A stretch of 39,934 nt of DNA from Nitrospirota bacterium (GTDB taxonomy: Bacteria > Nitrospirota > JACRHJ01): NCBI GenBank assembly GCA_021785055.1, contig JAJYGS010000024.1:1-39934 (forward strand), written 5' to 3'. The translations under genes and the position numbers were made by a program. Under the pieces are notes generated by a model. It made no database searches. It saw only the letters and a program-made list of their open reading frames with translations, and was not told the DNA's origin. Numbering within the stretch: the first letter of the stretch is position 1; each line of letters begins with the position of its first letter. Shown in pieces: positions 32,981 to 39,934 of the stretch.

Positions 32981-33526
32981 TTATTTTTTAATTTTTTTAG
33001 TCGGCGCGGGCGCCTTGGTATTGTCGTACGCCTTGATTATCTTGTCCGTAATGTCCACGGCCTCAGGGGCGTAAAGCACCACGGAGCGGTCGAGAATCAG
33101 GGTATAGCCTTCCTCTTTGCCGTATTTCTTGATGACGCCCGTTACCTCGTCGAACATCTTGTTTGCCAGTTCCTCTTTTTTCTTCGAGAGTTCGTCCTGC
33201 GAATCCGAATAGTACCTCTGGTAGGTCTTGTATTCCCTCTGGAGCTTGTCTTCCCTGCGCTGTCTCTCGTCAGCCGAGATTATGGAAGACTGTTTGTCCA
33301 GTTCCTTCTGCATCTTCTCTATCTCTTTGCGGCGCTCTTCGATCTTGGCCTGCTTGTCAGCCGCCATTTTCTCAAGCGTCTTCAACGCCTGCTTTCCGGC
33401 CAGAGATTCCTTCTCGACCTTGAGCATGTTTATATATCCCAGCTTGATCTCCGACGCAGATGCCGCGCCGCACAAAGCCGCTCCCAGAAAGAGCGCCGCG
33501 GCCAAAACCAGAAATATCTTTCTCAT
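32981..33526 (-). CDS. ompH: OmpH/Skp family periplasmic chaperone
   Basis: A 181-residue Skp-like chaperone that holds unfolded outer-membrane proteins in the periplasm. It has a signal peptide (MRKIFLVLAAALFLGAALC, cleavage near ASA-S), the IKLGYINMLKVEKESLAGKQ beta segment, and long charged coiled-coil arms rich in lysine and glutamate. GGAGG lies 8 bases before the ATG at 33526, which is why this start is chosen over upstream in-frame codons. It sits 17 bases after bamA, the usual place. Confidence 0.92.
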   Translation of the reverse strand: MRKIFLVLAAALFLGAALCGAASASEIKLGYINMLKVEKESLAGKQALKTLEKMAADKQAKIEERRKEIEKMQKELDKQSSIISADERQRREDKLQREYKTYQRYYSDSQDELSKKKEELANKMFDEVTGVIKKYGKEEGYTLILDRSVVLYAPEAVDITDKIIKAYDNTKAPAPTKKIKK

Positions 33527-33543
33527 ACCGTTAACCTCCGTTT

Positions 33544-35868
33544 TCAGAACATCGACCCCATGGAAAATTCCCATTTCCCGGCCCGCTGATTTTCTTTCCT
33601 GTTCAATACAAAGCCGTACTCCAGCCTGATAAGACCCATAGGGGAGGCCCATCTCACTCCGCCCCCCGCCGTATAGCTGAGCTTGCCGATGTTAATGGCC
33701 TCGCCTTCATCGTACGCCCGCCCGGCATCTGAGAAAACCACGCCCCTGAGTTTTACGGCAGAAAAAAGCGGGAAGGTGTATTCGGCGTTGAATACCACTT
33801 CCTTGTTGCCGCCCTTAGGGTCTCCGATGGTAGATATCAGCGACGTCGCGCCCGTAATCTTGTCCAGCTTTAAAATAGGGAACCTCGGCCCAGCCGTGCC
33901 CCAGTCCAGGCCGCGCACCGTGCCCATGCCGCCGACAAAGAACCTCTCGTCAAGCGGGAGAGGACGTCCCTGTAGTCCGTTGGCATATCCGATTCTTCCG
34001 TGGAGCGAGAAATCGGTATCGAAGTAAAACGGGAAATACCAGGTAGAGTCGCCGATTACCTTGTAAAAGGCGTTGTCGCCGCCAAGGGCCGTCCCGGCAT
34101 ATTCGGCGTAGATTGAATTATTGCTCCCCCGCCTGGGATCAAGGTAGTTGTCCCTGCTGTCGCGGTAGAAATTAAGGCCGATTTTGCCGGTCGTCTTTAA
34201 TTGCTCGGACTGCATGAAGAACGGGTCGCTACTGATGGAATCTATAACGCCGAAATAGGTCTGGTCGGCCCAGGAATAGGAGCCCGTTACGCCCCAGTAG
34301 TTCCAGAAACGGCGGCCCAGGCTTACGCTCGCGCCGAGCGAGCGCTCGTCGTAGCCGGTATAATATCTTTCCTCCTTGAAGAGGTCGAGTCTGAGCGATA
34401 CGGGCTTGTCGAGGAGCCACGGCTCAAGGAAGCTCAGTACGAAGTTCTGCCTGCGCGCGCCGAACTCTCCCTTGAACTTCAGCATCTCGCCCAATCCAAG
34501 GAAGTTGTTCATCGTAATCTCGCCGATTCCGACAAGCCTGTCTATCGTGCTGTATCCGCCGCCTATGCTGAAGGAATCGGTGGATTTCTCCTTGACGTTT
34601 ACGTCGAGGTTTACCTTATTCTTGCCCTTCCTCTCCGGGATTATCTGGACGTTCGAGAAGAAGTTGAGGTTGTGAAGCCTTTCGTATGTGAGCTTCAGGC
34701 TCGTCGTGTCGTATATGTCGCCCTCGTCGAACGGCAGCTCGCGCCGGATGACCTTGTCGCGTGTCTTTACGTTCCCGGTGACGTTTATCCTGTTTACGAA
34801 AATCTGGTCGCCTTCGCTGATGTCGAACGTTACGTCTACCAGCCGCGTAGAAACATGAGGCTTGACGACGGGCGAGACGGACGCGAACGCGTAACCTTTT
34901 GAGCCGTACAGGTCTGTAATTGCGACGACGTCGTTCCTGAGCTTGTCCCGGTTCATTATTTTTCCCGGCTTGCTCTTGACCTTGCCCATCAGCTCCTTGG
35001 CGCTAAAGACCTTGTTCCCTGTAACTTCTATCCTGCCGTAGCGGAACTGCTTGCCCTCGTGGACAGGTATGGTTATGTAAAGACCTTTCCTGTCCGGAGA
35101 CAGCTTTACCTTAGGCTCGCCGACGTTCACCTGGATATAGCCGTGGTCGTAGTAAAGGCCCTTTATCCTCTCGATGTCCTGGGAGAGCTCAAGCACCTTG
35201 TATCTGCCGGTTTTCATTATCCAGGACCATATCGGAAAATAGGTCTTGGTCTCCATGACCTTTTTTATTTGACTGACGCTTATTTTTTTGTTGCCGACAA
35301 TCGTGATTTTCTTTATCCGGACCTTCGCGCCCTCTTTTATTTGGTATATTACGCGCACTTCGTTCTTGGTCTTCTTGATTATCGGGAGCACCTGCGCGTT
35401 GTAGTATCCCTCGTCCTGGTAATAAAGCCTCAGCTTTTCGGCGTTGTCTTCCACCAGGGAGGGGTTATATACCGAATATGCGGAAAGGTTTACTTTCCCG
35501 CGCAGCTTGGCGCTCTTGATATTGGTGTTGCCCTCGAAATTAAACGATGCGAGTATCGGCCTCTCTGCCACCGTGAACGTAAGCTTCAAACCGCCCTGGT
35601 AACCCTCCGCGTCCACCTTCACATCGCTGAAATAGCCCATGCGGTAGATGTTTATGACATCCCGGCGAACCCTTGAAGGGATAAATTTATCCCCCACTTT
35701 CTCTATCATCCTGGAACGGATTGTGCCGGTTTCTATTTTTTTGTTGCCGGCTATCCCGATATCCGTTATTCTCGCCCCTTCGTCAGCCGCGAAAGCTGAA
35801 AGAGAAACGGCCAGACATAAAAGGGAAAGGATGATTATCAGAATTTTTTTGCTGCGGGGGAAAAACAA
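33544..35868 (-). CDS. bamA: Outer membrane protein assembly factor BamA
   Basis: A 774-residue Omp85 protein that inserts beta-barrel proteins into the outer membrane. A signal peptide (about residues 1-28, ending AFAA) is followed by five POTRA domains beginning near 33, 105, 183, 275 and 355, and a C-terminal 16-strand barrel from about 435 with a VRGLDWG loop motif and a terminal phenylalanine. The frame is open further upstream, but the TTG at 35868 has AGGAGG 6 bases before it, begins a proper signal peptide, and lies downstream of a promoter that would sit inside the longer version. A TTG start is therefore most likely. Confidence 0.95.
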   Translation of the reverse strand: MFFPRSKKILIIILSLLCLAVSLSAFAADEGARITDIGIAGNKKIETGTIRSRMIEKVGDKFIPSRVRRDVINIYRMGYFSDVKVDAEGYQGGLKLTFTVAERPILASFNFEGNTNIKSAKLRGKVNLSAYSVYNPSLVEDNAEKLRLYYQDEGYYNAQVLPIIKKTKNEVRVIYQIKEGAKVRIKKITIVGNKKISVSQIKKVMETKTYFPIWSWIMKTGRYKVLELSQDIERIKGLYYDHGYIQVNVGEPKVKLSPDRKGLYITIPVHEGKQFRYGRIEVTGNKVFSAKELMGKVKSKPGKIMNRDKLRNDVVAITDLYGSKGYAFASVSPVVKPHVSTRLVDVTFDISEGDQIFVNRINVTGNVKTRDKVIRRELPFDEGDIYDTTSLKLTYERLHNLNFFSNVQIIPERKGKNKVNLDVNVKEKSTDSFSIGGGYSTIDRLVGIGEITMNNFLGLGEMLKFKGEFGARRQNFVLSFLEPWLLDKPVSLRLDLFKEERYYTGYDERSLGASVSLGRRFWNYWGVTGSYSWADQTYFGVIDSISSDPFFMQSEQLKTTGKIGLNFYRDSRDNYLDPRRGSNNSIYAEYAGTALGGDNAFYKVIGDSTWYFPFYFDTDFSLHGRIGYANGLQGRPLPLDERFFVGGMGTVRGLDWGTAGPRFPILKLDKITGATSLISTIGDPKGGNKEVVFNAEYTFPLFSAVKLRGVVFSDAGRAYDEGEAINIGKLSYTAGGGVRWASPMGLIRLEYGFVLNRKENQRAGKWEFSMGSMF

Positions 35869-35905
35869 AAATTGCCTCCTTGATGCGCACCTTTCAAAGT
35901 GCCAT

Positions 35906-35934
35906 AATATAGCATTACGGCATGATGCTGTAAA
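35906..35934 (-). promoter_or_regulatory. Promoter of the bamA-lpx envelope operon
   Basis: On the minus strand TTTACA and TATATT are 17 bases apart; predicted start near 35899, about 30 bases before the TTG start of bamA. It lies in the 77-bp gap after hemW and could drive the genes down to nudix. Confidence 0.7.
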
Positions 35935-35945
35935 CAAAAAAATTC

Positions 35946-37064
35946 TTAGAAAAACTCCATAATTACCCTGTTTGAGGCAAGGACTCCCCTCATTGTCAGG
36001 CATATCCCGTCAGGGCTGATTGCCATGTATCCGGCATCCGTCATTTTCATGGCCGCTGGGCCGTATTTACTCATGAAATCCGCCCCGAAACCGGCCCTGA
36101 AATCCTCGAAAGATAACCCCCGGCGCTTCCTCAGTCCCAGCATTATGAACTCCCGCTCGCGCTCCATGCCAGTCAATATCTCCGCCGCCGCGCATGGGTT
36201 TTCTCCATTTTCGAGCCGCCCGATATATTCGATGACGCCGGAAACGTTCCGGGCAGCCCTGGCCCCGGCCCGCGAGTGCGCGCCCGCGCCGAAACCGATG
36301 AAATCTCCCGCTGACCAGTAGTTCAGGTTATGGGCGCACTCATATCCTGGGCGCGCGAAGTTTGAAATCTCGTAGCGCCCATATCCCGCCTCTTCGAGGC
36401 GTTTTACAGCCGAAAGATACATCTCGACCTGCGCCTCCTCCGGCGGGAGGGTTATAAGCCCGGCCTTTTCCATTGCATAAAATTCCGTGCCCTCCTCTAT
36501 CGACAGGTCGTACATGGAGATATGTTCAGGAGAGAGCTTAATGGCTTCATCGATAGATTCTTCCCATTGCCGAAGACCCTGCCCCGGAAGGGAATAGATG
36601 AGGTCGAGGCCGATATTGGCTATCCCGGCTTCACGAAGCGTATTCACAGCCCGTGTTATCTCTCCGGGACCGTGAATCCTGCCGAGGGCCAGAAGCTCTT
36701 TCGGGTTGAACGACTGCGCTCCCAGGCTTATCCGTTTGACGCCAATGGCCTTGAGCGCCGGGAAATCGATTCTTTCCAGCGTCCCGGGATTTGCCTCAAT
36801 GGTTATTTCGGTCCCCGCCGCCGGATTAAAATACTCTTTGACACCATCAAGAACAATGCGCAGGCCTTCCGCCGGCAGGACGGTCGGAGTGCCGCCGCCG
36901 ATGTAGACGCTTGAGGGTTCGGCCATGCCGCGCATATCCATCTCTCTCAGTAGCGCGGATACGTATCTTTGGGCGAGTTCTTTATCGTACGGGATGGAAT
37001 TAAAGGAGCAGTAACGACACTTGCGGATACAGAAGGGAATGTGAAAATAAAGCCCGGCCTTCAT
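35946..37064 (-). CDS. hemW: Radical SAM heme chaperone HemW / coproporphyrinogen oxidase-like
   Basis: A 372-residue radical SAM protein. The cluster motif is FHIPFCIRKCRYCSF with C12, C16 and C19; a GGGTPTVLP segment and a C-terminal HemN-like domain follow. Length and the CxxxCxxC motif without the long HemN N-terminal extension favour HemW, a heme chaperone for respiratory enzymes, over true HemN. I start at the ATG overlapping the argA-like stop (TGATG); the longer frame upstream lies inside that gene. Confidence 0.88.
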   Translation of the reverse strand: MKAGLYFHIPFCIRKCRYCSFNSIPYDKELAQRYVSALLREMDMRGMAEPSSVYIGGGTPTVLPAEGLRIVLDGVKEYFNPAAGTEITIEANPGTLERIDFPALKAIGVKRISLGAQSFNPKELLALGRIHGPGEITRAVNTLREAGIANIGLDLIYSLPGQGLRQWEESIDEAIKLSPEHISMYDLSIEEGTEFYAMEKAGLITLPPEEAQVEMYLSAVKRLEEAGYGRYEISNFARPGYECAHNLNYWSAGDFIGFGAGAHSRAGARAARNVSGVIEYIGRLENGENPCAAAEILTGMEREREFIMLGLRKRRGLSFEDFRAGFGADFMSKYGPAAMKMTDAGYMAISPDGICLTMRGVLASNRVIMEFF

Positions 37065-37522
37065 CAATCGAGTTGCAGGGTCATGGCGGTCTCGTTGCAT
37101 TTGTCGGGATACTTGACGCATTTGTTCCGGCACTCGGTCCAGACCTTTTGCGGAAGGTCGTTCCTGTTGGCTGTCTTAAAACCCATTTTCTCGAAAAATT
37201 CCTTTACGTAAGTCAGGACGAATACTTCTTCGACTCCCATCCGGGACGCCTCTTTGATGCAGGCATTCACAAGCTTCCTGCCTACGCCCTTCCCGATATG
37301 TTCCGGCGCAACAGCCACGGAGCGAAGTTCCCCCAGACCTTCCCAGCCGATATGCAGAGCGGCGACTCCTATTATCTCCCCGTTTTTTTCGTAGACGCTG
37401 AAATCGCGTATCGAATCGTAAAGCTCGCCCAGCGCCCTCGGGAGCATCTCGCCCTTCTCGGCATAGCGGTTCACGAGGTCTTTTATATCCTTTACGTCCA
37501 GTACCTTTGCCTTGCGTATCAT
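37064..37522 (-). CDS. GNAT N-acetyltransferase, possible short N-acetylglutamate synthase
   Basis: A 152-residue GNAT-fold enzyme. The acetyl-CoA loop reads VAPEHIGKGVGRKLV. The C-terminal LPQKVWTECRNKCVKYPDKCNETAM, with three cysteines (seen within positions about 122-143), resembles the short ArgA-type N-acetylglutamate synthases of deltaproteobacteria and relatives, so arginine synthesis is a reasonable guess. No arg genes are nearby. It overlaps korC and hemW by one base each. Confidence 0.75.
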   Translation of the reverse strand: MIRKAKVLDVKDIKDLVNRYAEKGEMLPRALGELYDSIRDFSVYEKNGEIIGVAALHIGWEGLGELRSVAVAPEHIGKGVGRKLVNACIKEASRMGVEEVFVLTYVKEFFEKMGFKTANRNDLPQKVWTECRNKCVKYPDKCNETAMTLQLD

Positions 37523-38058
37523 CAGCCGACCTGCGAGTAACCTTTTTCGAGCGCGGAGAGGTTAGCATCGAGGAGATGCCTGTTCCTGGAGGGGAGCGAT
37601 TCTTCGAGGGCCTTCGCTATCTGTCCGATGGATGCCGCTCCGGAGACCTTGAGGTATGCGCCGAGCATGACCATGTTCACCACGCGCGGGTTGCCTATCT
37701 CCCCGGCTATCTCGTTTGCGGGGACTTTATATATCCTCCTGCCCGGTTTTTTAATCTCTTCCTTGACAAGCGAGGAGTTCAATATTATATACCCGCCGCG
37801 CCCTACATTGCCTGAAAACCTGACCGCGGAGGCCTCGTTCATGGCGATAAGCGCGCCGGGGCTGTCCACCACCGGGGAGCCTATCTCTTCGTCCGATATT
37901 ATGACCGTGCAGTTGGCCGTGCCGCCGCGCATCTCCGCGCCGTAAGAGGGAAACCACGTGACGAACTTCCCGCCAAGCATGCCCGCCCATGCCAGGAGCT
38001 TCCCGGCCAGCAATACTCCCTGGCCGCCGAAACCCGCTATAATCACGTCGTTTTTCAC
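37522..38058 (-). CDS. korC: 2-oxoacid:ferredoxin oxidoreductase, gamma subunit
   Basis: A 178-residue gamma subunit of a 2-oxoacid:ferredoxin oxidoreductase (2-oxoglutarate type likely). The N-terminal IIAGFGGQGVLLAGKLLA and the PSYGAEMRGGTANCTVIIS motif are diagnostic. The start is GTG, overlapping the beta-subunit stop by 4 bases (GTGA). With the beta subunit it would help convert a 2-oxoacid and CoA to acyl-CoA, CO2 and reduced ferredoxin. Specificity for 2-oxoglutarate over branched or aromatic acids is not proven. Confidence 0.88.
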   Translation of the reverse strand: MKNDVIIAGFGGQGVLLAGKLLAWAGMLGGKFVTWFPSYGAEMRGGTANCTVIISDEEIGSPVVDSPGALIAMNEASAVRFSGNVGRGGYIILNSSLVKEEIKKPGRRIYKVPANEIAGEIGNPRVVNMVMLGAYLKVSGAASIGQIAKALEESLPSRNRHLLDANLSALEKGYSQVG

Positions 38059-38804
38059 AGATGTTTCCCGCCGTCCTTGAAGATTTTTACAGGAAAGACC
38101 GCCTGCATCGGCCCGGCCACCCACTCCATAGCCTTAAGCGGCTCCATGCCCCAGTTCGTCGGACATAACGAAAGGACTTCGACGAAGGTAAAGCCCCTGC
38201 CCTGTATCTGATACTCGAATGCCTTTTTTATTGCGTTTTTTGTCCGAACGACGTTCTTCTTGCAGTCGAGCGCCGTCCGCTCCACGTAATAAGGGGCTTC
38301 GAGCGTCGCTATCAGTTCCGCCGCCTTCAACGGGTATCCGTCCTGCGCAGACTTTCTTCCGCCCGGAGTGGTGGTGGTCTTTTGCCCTATGAGCGTCGTT
38401 GGGGCCATCTGGCCGCCGGTCATCCCGTAGGTGGCGTTATTAACGAATATGACCGTAAAGTTCTCGCCTCTGTTCGCGGCGTGAATAATCTCGGCGGTTC
38501 CGATTGCAGCAAGGTCGCCGTCTCCCTGGTAGCTGAAAACCAGCCTGTCGGGAAGCGCCCGCTTTATGCCGGTGCATGCGGCGGGCGGGCGTCCGTGAGC
38601 GACTTCGAGCATATCGAAATTAAAATAATCGTATGCGAAGACCGCGCATCCAACAGGAGCGATGCCGATGGTCTTGCCGCGCATGTCCAGGTCGTCTATC
38701 GCCTGGGCTATCATCCTGTGCAGGGTGCCGTGGCTGCATCCCGGACAGAACCGAAACGGCACGCCGGCTTTCAGGGACTTCGGCCTTCCGGAAATCTGAT
38801 TCAA
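38055..38804 (-). CDS. korB: 2-oxoacid:ferredoxin oxidoreductase, beta subunit (TPP-binding)
   Basis: A 249-residue beta subunit that binds thiamine diphosphate. FCPGCSHG, the GDGDLAAIGTAE diphosphate site and VIFVNNATYGMTGGQMAPTT are typical of KorB-like subunits; cysteines in FCPGC and APVGC may hold Fe-S. The start is TTG with GAGG 7 bases upstream. No alpha subunit or ferredoxin-like delta subunit precedes it, although they usually do; the next feature upstream is a divergent tRNA gene. Confidence 0.9.
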   Translation of the reverse strand: MNQISGRPKSLKAGVPFRFCPGCSHGTLHRMIAQAIDDLDMRGKTIGIAPVGCAVFAYDYFNFDMLEVAHGRPPAACTGIKRALPDRLVFSYQGDGDLAAIGTAEIIHAANRGENFTVIFVNNATYGMTGGQMAPTTLIGQKTTTTPGGRKSAQDGYPLKAAELIATLEAPYYVERTALDCKKNVVRTKNAIKKAFEYQIQGRGFTFVEVLSLCPTNWGMEPLKAMEWVAGPMQAVFPVKIFKDGGKHL

Positions 38805-38869
38805 ATAGTAACCTCAAGAAGATGGCCAGTGGAGATGCATTGGAAAAGCCCCGTAATTGCCATTGACCT

Positions 38870-38897
38870 GCTATAATTTTTCTTGACAAACCGTCAA
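38870..38897 (-). promoter_or_regulatory. Possible korB promoter
   Basis: On the minus strand TTGACG (38892-38897) and TATAGC (38870-38875) are 16 bases apart. It overlaps the -35 region of the divergent tRNA-Phe promoter. Confidence 0.4.
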
Positions 38898-38910
38898 ACG
38901 CTCTGTTAAT
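38883..38910 (+). promoter_or_regulatory. tRNA-Phe promoter
   Basis: Perfect -35 TTGACA (38883-38888), then GTTAAT (38905-38910) 16 bases later, 13 bases before the tRNA. Confidence 0.5.
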
Positions 38911-38923
38911 TTATTGGCTTCGT

Positions 38924-38999
38924 GCCGAGGTAGCTCAGTTGGTAGAGCAGAGGCCTGAAAAGCCTCGTGTCCGCAGTTCGATTCTGCGCCTCGGCACCA
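38924..38999 (+). tRNA. tRNA-Phe (GAA)
   Basis: A 76-base cloverleaf with encoded CCA end. The acceptor stem is GCCGAGG/CCTCGGC with discriminator A; the D arm is GCTCAGTTGGTAGAGC; the anticodon stem GAGGC/GCCTC encloses loop CTGAAAA, giving anticodon GAA; the T arm is CGCAG-TTCGATT-CTGCG. It ends 9 bases before the stop of the convergent radical SAM gene; no terminator hairpin is evident. Confidence 0.97.
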
Positions 39000-39008
39000 T
39001 CTTTCCGC

Positions 39009-39934
39009 CTATTTTTTTACCTCCGTATAAACCCCTTCGGAGGCCTCCTTCTCCGCCTTCATCTTCTCCCAGACTACATCCGCAATCCCGCAATATTCCT
39101 CGGAATACCTGTCCAGGTCCTTCGCAAGGTCGGTCAGTATCTTCTCCGCGCCCTCGTGCGTGGCCCTGGCGCCTGAGGCCAGCACGGCCTCCCGGATGAA
39201 TTCCGGTTTGTCTATCATCATGCAGGGCGTCAGCATGTTCTTGTTCGTCTTCTGCCGCTCGCGTATCGTCTTGAAGAAAGGCGACATCAGGGCGTCCTTT
39301 ATCTTCGTCTTCCTGATGTTGTCCACGGCGAAGTGGCAGAACACGCACGGCTCTATATCCCCGTGGGCGTTTATGTGCAGGTATTTCCTGCCTCCCGCGA
39401 GGCATCCGCCCACTACATGGCCGTCGTTCCAGAAGTCGGCAAGGAGTATCGGCTTCGTCTTGCGTATTCGCCAGACAGTCTCCCTGAGCGCGCTTCTCTG
39501 GCTCGGCGTGGGCATGAGCTCGATATTCGGCTCCCTGCCTATCGGTATATACGAGAAAAACCACCCTACCGTGCAGCCCTTCTCAATCATCAGGTCGTAA
39601 TACCTGTCCGAAGTGATGGTCTCGAAATTTTTCCGAGTGGCGGTGCAGGAAAATCCGAAGAGCACCCCCGCATCCTTCAAGAGGTCCATGGCGCGCATGA
39701 CCTTCTGAAAGTGGCCCTTGCCCCGCCTCAAATCCGTCTCTTCCTCGAACCCTTCCACGCTTATGCAGGGCAGGACGTTGCCGAGTTCCGCAACCTCCCT
39801 GACCTTTTTCTCGTCGAGAAGCCCGCCGTGCGTAAAGACCAGGAACGCGACGTCGTCGTGCTTCTCGAAAATCTTGAGCAGATCCTGCCGGAAGAACGGC
39901 TCTCCGCCGGAGACGACGCAGAAGAATACCCCCA
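39009..39934 (-). CDS. Radical SAM protein (5' end outside window)
   Basis: The frame runs off the window end; about 308 residues are visible. Near the visible N-terminus VSGGEPFFRQDLL is the SAM-binding GGEP motif; the CxxxCxxC cluster motif should lie just upstream. The C-terminal part has GGCLAGGRKYLHINAHGDIEPCVFCHFAVDNI, a cysteine-bearing SPASM-like segment (within about positions 39290-39410) that may hold an extra Fe-S cluster. Substrate is unknown. It is convergent with tRNA-Phe. Confidence 0.88.
   Translation of the reverse strand, partial: GVFFCVVSGGEPFFRQDLLKIFEKHDDVAFLVFTHGGLLDEKKVREVAELGNVLPCISVEGFEEETDLRRGKGHFQKVMRAMDLLKDAGVLFGFSCTATRKNFETITSDRYYDLMIEKGCTVGWFFSYIPIGREPNIELMPTPSQRSALRETVWRIRKTKPILLADFWNDGHVVGGCLAGGRKYLHINAHGDIEPCVFCHFAVDNIRKTKIKDALMSPFFKTIRERQKTNKNMLTPCMMIDKPEFIREAVLASGARATHEGAEKILTDLAKDLDRYSEEYCGIADVVWEKMKAEKEASEGVYTEVKK

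Noticed and set aside
37065..37133. Longer HemW start at 37133
   Set aside because: The extra 23 codons lie inside the argA-like gene; the ATG at 37064 overlaps that gene's stop and matches the family N-terminus.
38924..38999. Genomic island boundary at tRNA-Phe
   Set aside because: No integrase or direct repeat of the tRNA 3' end was seen in the window.
1..39934. CRISPR array
   Set aside because: No regularly spaced direct repeats were found; the repeats present are palindromic and irregularly placed.

Overview
This 39.9 kb window looks like chromosomal core-genome DNA from a Gram-negative (diderm) bacterium of moderately high GC. The evidence is an outer-membrane assembly protein (BamA), an Skp/OmpH chaperone, a near-complete lipid A route, Lol lipoprotein export, a type II/IV secretion ATPase, system II cytochrome c maturation and 2-oxoacid:ferredoxin oxidoreductase subunits. 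The gene order (lysS-lolC-lolD; bamA-ompH-lpxD-fabZ-lpxA-lpxI-oxidoreductase-lpxB-msbA-waaA) is of the kind found in deltaproteobacterial and Nitrospirota-like anaerobes. I cannot fix the phylum from sequence alone. No phage, IS element or CRISPR array was seen.

Layout. 1-4970 (+): 3' end of prfB, an Ogg2-type DNA glycosylase, lysS, lolC, an unknown secreted protein and lolD. 4954-9961 (-): a GspE/PilB ATPase, then a five-gene unit (PsiE-like and holin-like membrane proteins followed by CbiM-CbiQ-CbiO metal uptake). 10146-11871 (+): queD and pmbA. 11858-16496 (-): ResB, CcsA, a small secreted protein and copper ATPase CopA. 16579-17779 (-): YtxH protein, DUF948-like protein and UspA, closed by a clear terminator. 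17964-20636 (-): RodZ-like protein, PfkB-type kinase and MTA phosphorylase. 20637-21288: a 650-bp gene-free stretch packed with inverted and direct repeats. 21289-38804 (-): about 17.5 kb of same-strand genes, read in the order korB, korC, argA-like, hemW, bamA, ompH, lpxD, fabZ, lpxA, lpxI, gnnA, gnnB, lpxB, msbA, a frameshifted acyltransferase, waaA, miaA, hfq, nudix. 38924-38999 (+): tRNA-Phe. 39009-end (-): a radical SAM protein cut by the window edge.

The most informative biology is the envelope cluster. A Gfo/Idh/MocA oxidoreductase and a DegT aminotransferase sit between lpxA/lpxI and lpxB with 4-bp overlaps, matching the GnnA/GnnB pair that makes UDP-GlcNAc3N. This predicts lipid A built on 2,3-diaminoglucose with amide-linked chains. 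LpxA, FabZ, LpxD, LpxI, LpxB, MsbA and WaaA are present; LpxC and LpxK are not in the window.

Other points: a lysophospholipid acyltransferase-like gene is split by a frameshift at a run of nine A; several genes appear to start at TTG with good Shine-Dalgarno sequences; uspA has a promoter placed so that its mRNA should be leaderless; and dispersed palindromic repeats lie next to several genes.
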